From Allobranchiibius sp. CTAmp26 (GTDB taxonomy: Bacteria > Actinomycetota > Actinomycetes > Actinomycetales > Dermatophilaceae), in contig NZ_JAGEKR010000010.1 in the NCBI RefSeq assembly GCF_017565405.1, positions 186,001 to 250,000 on the forward strand: a stretch of 64,000 bases of DNA. Direction: 5' to 3'. Each line of letters opens with the position of its first letter. Position 1 is the stretch's first letter. Below are positions 58,242 through 64,000 of this stretch, in pieces. Under the pieces are notes generated by a model, which was not told the DNA's origin, ran no database searches, and was given only the letters and a program-made list of their open reading frames with translations. A program made the position numbers and the translations under genes.

Positions 58242-59420
58242 GTGGCACACCACGAGCTCATCGTCATCGGCAGCGGGCCGGCAGGCGTGATGGCTGCCCG
58301 CGGGTATCTGGACGCCGGCGGCAGCGGCCCGGTCACCGTCTTCACCGCCGATGTCGACCAGCCCTACCAACGACCGCCGCTGTCGAAGGAGATGCTGCAG
58401 GACACGGCGGGCGAGCCCCACGTCCTGCCGATCCTGGAGGGCGCGGGGGAGCTGGACGGGATCGACGTGGTCCTCGGCCGCCGCGCCGCCGCGGTCGATC
58501 CTCTCCACCACACGGTGACGGTCGGCGAGGACGAGCACACCTACGACCGGTTGGTGCTGGCCCCCGGTGCGCACCCGACGCCGTTGCCGGTCGCCGACGA
58601 CGACGCGCAGGTGCACTACCTGCGCAGCCTGAGCGACGCGCGCGCGCTCAGCGCGGCCGCCGCACATGCCCGCACCGCAGTGGTGATCGGGTCGGGCTTC
58701 ATCGGGTGCGAGGCCGCGGCCTCCCTGGCGATCCGCGGCATCGAGACCACCCTCGTCACTCCGGAGAGCGGGCCGCAGGCCGTCCGGCTCGGCGAGCATG
58801 CGTCCCGTGCCATCTCAGGCTGGCTCACCGAGCTCGGCGTGCGCCTGGTCACCGACACGAGCGTCACCGGGGTGCTGGCCCCGCGCACGGTGCACACAGA
58901 CGGCGGCCACACCTATGAGCCAGATCTCGTGCTGGCGGCGATCGGCATCACCCCGAGCACCGACTTCCTGCACGGCAGCGGCATCGCGATGTACGACGAC
59001 CGGATCGTCGTCGACGAACGGTTGCGCACGACGATGCGCGACGTGTGGGCCGCAGGCGACGCCGTGCACGCCCACCACGCCCGCGCCGGGCGGACGCTGT
59101 CCGTGGAGCATTGGGGGGATGCGTCGACGATGGGTGAGATCGCCGGCCGCGGCGCCGCCGGACAGGATGCGGAGTGGATCGACCCGCCGGGCTTCTGGAG
59201 CGAGATCGGGCAGCACCAGTTGAAGTACTCGGCGTGGGGCGATGGTTGGGACGACCTCTCGGTGACCGAACGGGCGGGTGGTTTCACAGTCCGTTACGGC
59301 CGCGAGCAGCAGCTCGCGGGGGTGCTCACCTACGGCGCCGACGACGACTACGAGATCGCTGCGGACCAACTGGGACGGGCACGGTTCTCCTCCGCAGGAT
59401 CCGACGACGGCAGCCAGTGA
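58242..59420 (+). CDS. FAD-dependent ferredoxin-NAD(P) reductase-like oxidoreductase
   Basis: FAD/NAD-dependent oxidoreductase, 392 aa, of the group including rubredoxin/ferredoxin reductases and oxygenase-coupled reductases. FAD motif: ELIVIGSGPAGVMAARGYLD; substrate edge DVDQPYQRPPLSKEMLQDTA (P-x-x-R-P-P-L-S-K); NAD motif TAVVIGSGFIGCEAAASLAI; second FAD-ribityl motif MRDVWAAGDAVHAHHARAG. GTG start at 58242 is 11 nt behind GAGGAAGG. It would supply electrons to a partner ferredoxin, cytochrome P450 or Rieske oxygenase, none of which is adjacent. Confidence 0.9.
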   Translation: MAHHELIVIGSGPAGVMAARGYLDAGGSGPVTVFTADVDQPYQRPPLSKEMLQDTAGEPHVLPILEGAGELDGIDVVLGRRAAAVDPLHHTVTVGEDEHTYDRLVLAPGAHPTPLPVADDDAQVHYLRSLSDARALSAAAAHARTAVVIGSGFIGCEAAASLAIRGIETTLVTPESGPQAVRLGEHASRAISGWLTELGVRLVTDTSVTGVLAPRTVHTDGGHTYEPDLVLAAIGITPSTDFLHGSGIAMYDDRIVVDERLRTTMRDVWAAGDAVHAHHARAGRTLSVEHWGDASTMGEIAGRGAAGQDAEWIDPPGFWSEIGQHQLKYSAWGDGWDDLSVTERAGGFTVRYGREQQLAGVLTYGADDDYEIAADQLGRARFSSAGSDDGSQ

Positions 59421-59445
59421 CCGTCGCGCGAGGAGCGGGAACGGA

Positions 59446-60150
59446 TCAGGCGCCGCGTACGGGCCGGTCGTCCAGATCGTCGCGCAGGTAGCCCGCAAAC
59501 CCGTCCGGCGCGCGTCCGATCGTGCGCGCGGAGGTCAGCACCGGGATCGCCGCGGAGGCCTCCCACCGCAGCCCGGTGGCCTTGACCCGGTCGGCGAAGT
59601 CGACGTCCTCGTGCGCCGGAAGAGAGCGGAAACCACCGGTCGCGTCGTACGCCCCCCGGCTGAAGCCGAGGTTGGCACCGTGGATGTAGCCGTGCCCGTC
59701 GCCGTCTGTGTGCCGGGCCTGCCAGCGGGCGAACTGTGCCGGGGTGATCTCCGTGTCATCGGGTACGACGGTGCCGAGCAGCAGGTGCGTGCCCGAGGTG
59801 CCGGCGTCCACCTGGTGCACCAGCCAGTCGACCGGGACCGCCGAATCCGCGTCGGTGGTGGCGAACCAGTCCGGTGCCGCCGCGACGATGAGCCGGCGTA
59901 CTCCCGATTGGCGTGCCGCCCCCACGTTGCCGACCGACGTGGCCGCGACCAGGACGCCGGGATGCCCGCTCACCGCGGCAGCGCTCCCGTCGACGCACGA
60001 GTCCAGCACGACCATGATGCTGACCTCCACGTGCGGGCGCTTCACCCGCAGCCATTCCACGGCCGTGCCCAACGCCGTCAGGCAGCGGGGCAGCAGCAGC
60101 GCCTCGTCACGCGCGGGCACCACCACCCCCACCCGTTCGATCACGGACAC
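59446..60150 (-). CDS. Family 2 glycosyltransferase
   Basis: GT2-type glycosyltransferase, 234 aa, GT-A fold. The nucleotide-sugar strand is ERVGVVVPARDEALLLPRCL; the metal-binding DxD-type motif is WFATTDADSAVPVDWLVHQV; the acceptor/base motif is SLPAHEDVDFADRVKATGLR. Soluble, without a membrane anchor. I prefer GTG at 60150, 10 nt behind GGAGG; GTG at 60144 overlaps the upstream stop as GTGA. It ends the WcbI-ACAD-PIG-L/methyltransferase operon. Confidence 0.88.
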   Translation of the reverse strand: MSVIERVGVVVPARDEALLLPRCLTALGTAVEWLRVKRPHVEVSIMVVLDSCVDGSAAAVSGHPGVLVAATSVGNVGAARQSGVRRLIVAAAPDWFATTDADSAVPVDWLVHQVDAGTSGTHLLLGTVVPDDTEITPAQFARWQARHTDGDGHGYIHGANLGFSRGAYDATGGFRSLPAHEDVDFADRVKATGLRWEASAAIPVLTSARTIGRAPDGFAGYLRDDLDDRPVRGA

Positions 60151-61469
60151 GGTCCGAACACCTCCAGCAGTACGTCCTCGTCGGCGTGCCGCGCGTGCAC
60201 CGGCAGGTCGAGCAGTTCCTCGGCACGGGCGTGCACGTCCCGGCCGTCCAACTCCCAGCCCTCGATGGGATGCGCCCAGTGACACACGACGACATACCCA
60301 CCCGGGCGCAGCGTCATGCGCGCCCGGCGCAGGACCGCGTCGAGATCCGTCGGGCTGAGGAAGTACCCGATCTCGGACAGCACGATCAGGTCGAAGTCAC
60401 CCTCGGGCCAGTCCCGCGGCACCCTGCCCTCACGCACCTCGACCTGCGGGTACGCCGCGAGCCGCGTCCGCGCCTCCCGCACGGCCGTCGTGCTCAGGTC
60501 CTGACAGACGAGGCGGTCGCAGAGCGGGGCGAGTGCGGCGCTGAGTTCTCCGACCGAGCAGCCGGGCTCGTAGGCGCGCGCGAACCGGCCGCGGGGTAGC
60601 AGTCCGACGGTGAGCTCGCGTTTGCGGCGCTCGTAGTCGCTGCTGCGCACCTGCCACGGATCGACCTGCGCGGAGTGCAGTCGTTCGAAGAGCTCCACCC
60701 CCGCCAGGCCGGAGCTGTCCACGAAGGTCTCGAACGGCCGGTCGAAATGCGCCAGCATCCCGGCGCCGAGCAGCACCTCGTCACCAGGTGCCTCCGACAG
60801 CGGCGCGATCTGCGACACATGGGTCGCGAGCGCACGCCGCTTGAGCTTCCGTTCGTCCTCCCCGAGTGGCAGCACCCGCAGTCGGGACCACGGCACGTCA
60901 TCACGAACACCCCAGTGCCACAACCAGATCGGGTACTCCAGGAGCAGCGCGCCGGTCTGCTCGGCGACCCGCGCCGCCACCGCACCGAGCGCATCGTGGT
61001 CGGTGTGCCCGTCGTGACGCCAGGGCGCCACGATGACCGCGCCGACGCCGAGGTCGGCGACGCAGTCGTGCAGCGCCTCCGCCACGGCCGCGACGCGCAC
61101 GGCCAGACCGCCGTCCGGAAGCCCCAGGTGCCGGACGCGCACGCCGGGCGCCAGGATCGCGACCGCCGCGGCCACCTCGTCGCGGCGCAGTCGCGCGAGC
61201 TCCACCCGGTCGTACGTCGGGGAATCCGGGTGCGATGCCTCGCCGTCCGAGGCCACGATCACCTCGACGGGGACGCCGGCCCGCGCGGCGCGGTGCAGCA
61301 GGCCGCCGGCGCCGAGTGTCTCGTCGTCGGGATGGGCCGCCAGCAGCACCATGCGACGCATCCCTCGGCCGGGCTCGATCGTCAACGTCGGCAGGCCCGT
61401 CCACCGCTCGTCGGCCAGCCAGTCGCCCTCCGGATGTCCGCCGTCCAGGTGGTGGAAGGCCGGCGTCAT
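60141..61469 (-). CDS. PIG-L deacetylase fused to class I SAM methyltransferase
   Basis: Bifunctional protein, 442 aa. Residues 38-225 are a PIG-L/LmbE zinc deacetylase: MVLLAAHPDDETLGAGGLLH (AHPDDE motif, zinc ligands) and APWRHDGHTDHDALGAVAAR with the third ligand. Residues 260-440 are a NodS-like methyltransferase: YEPGCSVGELSAALAPLCDR for SAM, then FDLIVLSEIGYFLSPTDLDA and RPGGYVVVCHWAHPIEGW. A deacetylated N-acetyl sugar or related amine may be methylated by the second domain. ATG at 61469 overlaps the acyl-CoA dehydrogenase stop (ATGA); GTG overlap with the glycosyltransferase downstream. Confidence 0.9.
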   Translation of the reverse strand: MTPAFHHLDGGHPEGDWLADERWTGLPTLTIEPGRGMRRMVLLAAHPDDETLGAGGLLHRAARAGVPVEVIVASDGEASHPDSPTYDRVELARLRRDEVAAAVAILAPGVRVRHLGLPDGGLAVRVAAVAEALHDCVADLGVGAVIVAPWRHDGHTDHDALGAVAARVAEQTGALLLEYPIWLWHWGVRDDVPWSRLRVLPLGEDERKLKRRALATHVSQIAPLSEAPGDEVLLGAGMLAHFDRPFETFVDSSGLAGVELFERLHSAQVDPWQVRSSDYERRKRELTVGLLPRGRFARAYEPGCSVGELSAALAPLCDRLVCQDLSTTAVREARTRLAAYPQVEVREGRVPRDWPEGDFDLIVLSEIGYFLSPTDLDAVLRRARMTLRPGGYVVVCHWAHPIEGWELDGRDVHARAEELLDLPVHARHADEDVLLEVFGPCP

Positions 61470-62521
61470 CCCTCGTGCCGGTCCGCGGTGAGCTGTGCAC
61501 CCAGCGCCGCGAGGTCGCGCTCGCCGTGGTCCTGACGCACGTAGACCGACAGGTCGGCGACCCGGCGGGCGTGCTCCTCCTCGAAGGTGAGCGGCGCCGG
61601 GCCGGTGGCCCGGGCGGTGCTGCCGAGCACGTCGTCCGCGACCGTACGGACCAGGCCGCGCACCCGTCGCGCGAGCACCTCGTCCCCGGCGCGCGCCTCG
61701 GGGTCGTCCACCCGCGCGGCCGCGTGCCAGAGCGTGGCACGTGCCGCGAAGAGCAGCGTGTCGGCCTCACCCAGGTGCAGCTGTGCGATCTGGTCGGGTG
61801 CGCGACCCGCTCCACCCGTACGCGGAGCGAGCCGGCGCGCGACCCCCGCGGCACCGCCGTACCAGCACGCAGCGACCCCGATCGCGCCCCACCAGAAACC
61901 GGGTCGCTGGAGGTACCACCCGTCGTCGCCGATCGGCACCGCCGCGACATCGGCGAATTCGGCTGGAGCCGAGGGGATCTCGACCAGCCCCCGACTGGCC
62001 CAGCGACCTGGGCGAGGACGGACGTCGTCGCCGAGTGAGACGGCGAACAGCCGTCGGGTGGTGTCGGAGGTCCATGCGGTCACGAGCGCGTGGGACACCT
62101 GCCCGGCCAGGGAGCACCAGGGCTTCACGCCGTCGACGACCCACCCTGTGGTGGTCTCGCGGGCGGACAGGCGACCGTCTGGCCCCTCGGCCGCGAAGAC
62201 GCCCCATGTCGAGCGCTCGTCGGCGCCGACCTCGGTGAGCGGCACGCCGGCTTGATGCAGGATCGCGAGGGCGTCGAGGTGCGGCTCCAGCGCGCGGGCG
62301 ACGGTGAGGTCGTACGCCGCGATCCGCGCCATCGCATCCCACAGCTGCAGCGTGGCGCCGTCCCCTGGCGACGGGAGCCGCTGCGACAGCTCGCCGGCGA
62401 GGTCGAGCGCGAACGGGACTCGTTGCGCCGGAACAACTTCCGGCAGGTCGAGCGGGATCTGCGCGTCGGGCGCGCACAACATCCCGGACGCCACCTCATC
62501 GGTCCACGACATGACGGTCAT
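61466..62521 (-). CDS. Divergent acyl-CoA/acyl-ACP dehydrogenase
   Basis: Acyl-CoA dehydrogenase-like flavoprotein, about 351 aa (start MTVMSWTDEV at 62521; 62512 possible). The domain order is helical N-terminus (LWDAMARIAAYDLTVARALE), middle beta domain (ADERSTWGVFAAEGPDGRLS; GWVVDGVKPWCSLAGQVSHA) and C-terminal helices (GFWWGAIGVAACWYGGAAGV; FEEEHARRVADLSVYVRQDH). It lacks the usual AMTEPxAGSD signature and the GGxGxxRE motif, so it is a specialised member. It probably acts on a carrier-bound intermediate, since it lies in an operon with sugar-modifying enzymes. Confidence 0.78.
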   Translation of the reverse strand: MTVMSWTDEVASGMLCAPDAQIPLDLPEVVPAQRVPFALDLAGELSQRLPSPGDGATLQLWDAMARIAAYDLTVARALEPHLDALAILHQAGVPLTEVGADERSTWGVFAAEGPDGRLSARETTTGWVVDGVKPWCSLAGQVSHALVTAWTSDTTRRLFAVSLGDDVRPRPGRWASRGLVEIPSAPAEFADVAAVPIGDDGWYLQRPGFWWGAIGVAACWYGGAAGVARRLAPRTGGAGRAPDQIAQLHLGEADTLLFAARATLWHAAARVDDPEARAGDEVLARRVRGLVRTVADDVLGSTARATGPAPLTFEEEHARRVADLSVYVRQDHGERDLAALGAQLTADRHEG

Positions 62522-62601
62522 CGTCCTTCCGGAGACGAGGGGCGGCATGGTTCCCGCCCGCTCACTATCGCAACCCGCGGGACCGGTCGTGGCACGCCCC
62601 C

Positions 62602-63582
62602 TCAGAGTCCGAGTGTGCGCACCAGCTCCGCGTGCTGCTTCAGCCCGATCTCGATCGCCTCGGGGTGCTCGGCGTACCAGGCGAGCTGCTCCTCGGCGAT
62701 CTCCTGCTCGGAGACCTCCTCGCCGCGGATCTGCCAGCTGGTGCTGGGCGTGCCGTCGACCCCGAGCGCCTCCAGCGTCTGCGCGTAGACCGGTGTGCGC
62801 AGCTCGCCGAGCAGCACCCTGCCCGGGTCGCCGACCTCGCCGGTCAGCTCCAGCCGGTCCAGGATCGCCTGGGACTCCTGCATCAGGACGTGATTGTGCG
62901 GGTGGTTCACGACCCAGGTGGTGTCCGCGCCCGCATGTTCGAGAATCGTTGCGGCATCGATAGTTTCGTGATGCTCCTGCCGTGCCCGGAGCTGCTCGAG
63001 CGAGTCGTCGTGCACAGCGCGCACCCCGTCCGCCGACACCGGTTCGAAGGACACCGGCGCGTTGTTCGCAGCCGCGACGAGCACCCGCAGGTCGTGGTAG
63101 GGCACCCCCGGCGGATCACCCGCACCGGGCACCCGGACGATGACCTGCGTGGGGAAGAGCGCGGCCCAGTAGACCGACGGGAACCGCGCGACGGACGCGT
63201 GCTCGGGCAGCAACCGGGCGATCTCCTGCGTACCGAGCGGCAGGTCGCGGTAGCCGTCGGCGACGGGCTGCGCCACCAGGTACGACGTGTCGGCGAGCAC
63301 TCGCTTCAGGTGCGGCAGATCCTCCGCGACCAGCTCGTGCACCGGTGGCATCCGCAGGGTGCGCCACCGGCCGTCGGCCGCTCCGTCGAGCAGCACCCGG
63401 GTCGCCTCGGCCTGACAGTTGCCGTAGACGACCAGCAACGGCAGCTCCGACTGCTGCGGCGAGCGCAACCCGTAAAACTCGCCGTAGTGCTCTCGGCGCC
63501 CCTGGTCGTCCGCCTGCTCGGCAGGGGCGTCCGCCGGGTCGCCGGCCGGATCCGCGATCGGCTCGTGCGTCTGGTCACTCAT
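62602..63582 (-). CDS. WcbI-family polysaccharide/glycolipid-modifying protein
   Basis: WcbI-family protein, 326 aa (named after a capsule-cluster protein). Residues 1-45 are a polar, disordered leader. The domain begins LLVVYGNCQAEATRVLLDGA, with the family's GNCQ motif. Further landmarks are SVARFPSVYWAALFPTQVIV, PYHDLRVLVAAANNAPVSFE and a late NHPHNHVLMQESQAILDRL with conserved His residues. WcbI proteins are putative acetyl/acyl-transfer or hydrolysis enzymes of surface polysaccharides. It overlaps the end of the partial gene at the right edge by 8 bp. Confidence 0.82.
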   Translation of the reverse strand: MSDQTHEPIADPAGDPADAPAEQADDQGRREHYGEFYGLRSPQQSELPLLVVYGNCQAEATRVLLDGAADGRWRTLRMPPVHELVAEDLPHLKRVLADTSYLVAQPVADGYRDLPLGTQEIARLLPEHASVARFPSVYWAALFPTQVIVRVPGAGDPPGVPYHDLRVLVAAANNAPVSFEPVSADGVRAVHDDSLEQLRARQEHHETIDAATILEHAGADTTWVVNHPHNHVLMQESQAILDRLELTGEVGDPGRVLLGELRTPVYAQTLEALGVDGTPSTSWQIRGEEVSEQEIAEEQLAWYAEHPEAIEIGLKQHAELVRTLGL

Positions 63583-64000
63583 CGGAGTTCCACCGTCCCA
63601 GTACCTGCTCCAGCCCCTCATCGGGCACCGCGCACACCCACGGCGGACGTGACACGGATGCGGGGTCCGGGGCACCGAGCGCCAGCTGACGGGTACGCCG
63701 GATCCGGAGCACCCCTGGCACGTGCACCTCGTCCGCCGCGCATGCTGCAGTCAGCGTGCACTGCAGCAGCAACGGTGTCCAGAGCTCGACGTGAAAGCGC
63801 GCACGGTCGCGAATGACGGGTGGCAATGGGCCGGCGTGCACCCGCGGGTCCGCCGTCAGCGCGTGGGGCACCGCCTCGTGATCGACCAGCCAGATCCCGG
63901 CGTCGCTGTCGCGCAACAACGTGACCGCGGTGAGGTAGAGCGCGGCGTCGCTGTGCCGACCGTGGATCCGCACGGCGATGTCGGGCCGGGCCCAGACCAG
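63575..64000 (-). CDS. C-terminal part of an uncharacterised protein at the right edge
   Basis: The frame is open to the right edge of the window, so the N-terminus is missing; 141 residues remain. The visible part is a soluble alpha/beta-type domain (VRIHGRHSDAALYLTAVTLL, RDSDAGIWLVDHEAVPHALT, CAADEVHVPGVLRIRRTRQL) ending GRWNSDE. No family recognised. It overlaps the WcbI gene start by 8 nt, so it belongs to the same operon and probably the same pathway. Confidence 0.6.
   Translation of the reverse strand: MVWARPDIAVRIHGRHSDAALYLTAVTLLRDSDAGIWLVDHEAVPHALTADPRVHAGPLPPVIRDRARFHVELWTPLLLQCTLTAACAADEVHVPGVLRIRRTRQLALGAPDPASVSRPPWVCAVPDEGLEQVLGRWNSDE

Overview
This 64 kb window is high-GC DNA from an actinobacterium (Actinomycetota). 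The evidence is strong GC bias at third codon positions, frequent GTG starts, AGGAGG-type ribosome binding sites, 4-nt stop/start overlaps, a fused-sensor regulator lacking GAFTGA, an F420-type luciferase-like oxidoreductase, a DUF2510 protein and a Ter/Tel cluster of actinobacterial style. A Micrococcales lineage such as Dermacoccaceae or Intrasporangiaceae would fit, but the sequence alone does not settle the genus. It looks chromosomal: I see no integrase, transposase, phage gene, CRISPR array, rRNA or tRNA.

Layout. 0-4.6 kb: tyrosine/homogentisate catabolism operon (hppD-hmgA-fahA) with a divergent Lrp/AsnC regulator. 4.7-12.2 kb: accessory stretch with esterases, a SnoaL-like protein, small membrane proteins, a GH15 glucoamylase/trehalase-like enzyme, an SDR and an aquaporin-like channel, plus two gene relics (an SDR tail and an ADH fragment). 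12.3-16.7 kb: alcohol dehydrogenase, MIP18/DUF59 protein and amidohydrolase opposite an AcoR/MimR-type activator. This is the accessory half of a propane-type diiron monooxygenase locus, with no monooxygenase genes between or beside them. 16.7-22.2 kb: ABM monooxygenase, amidase, MFS transporter, a variant polysaccharide deacetylase and a YVTN-type beta-propeller lipoprotein.

22.3-30.4 kb: a nine-gene Ter/Tel stress operon read leftward: TelA, a small partner, three TerD-type proteins, a TerA-like proline-rich protein, a DUF475/TerC membrane protein, a HAD protein and a double phosphoribosyltransferase-like protein. 30.5-38.5 kb: LysR regulators, NmrA-like protein (frameshifted end), FMN reductase, YCII/DGPF protein, a lipoprotein, a TrmH-type RNA methyltransferase and a scramblase-like protein. 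38.6-42.2 kb: acyl desaturase plus its ferredoxin reductase, with a divergent PucR-type regulator. 42.3-47.4 kb: CDF transporter, secreted repeat protein, type II dehydroquinase, DMT-type membrane protein, MmcQ/YjbR, F420-type oxidoreductase and DUF1810 protein.

47.5-53.9 kb: a four-gene acyl-CoA degradation operon (thiolase, FadJ-type multifunctional enzyme, CaiB-type CoA transferase, acyl-CoA dehydrogenase) with a divergent MerR-type regulator and a perfect 17-bp palindrome between them. 53.9-59.4 kb: VOC protein, Old Yellow Enzyme, semialdehyde dehydrogenase, DUF3072 protein and an FAD-dependent ferredoxin-reductase-like enzyme. 59.4-64 kb: an operon running in from the right edge with an unknown protein, a WcbI-type protein, a divergent acyl-CoA dehydrogenase, a PIG-L deacetylase/methyltransferase fusion and a GT2 glycosyltransferase. 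It looks like a small glycoconjugate-modifying pathway and, with the Ter/Tel linear motifs and the orphan monooxygenase half-locus, is the best place to look for something undescribed.
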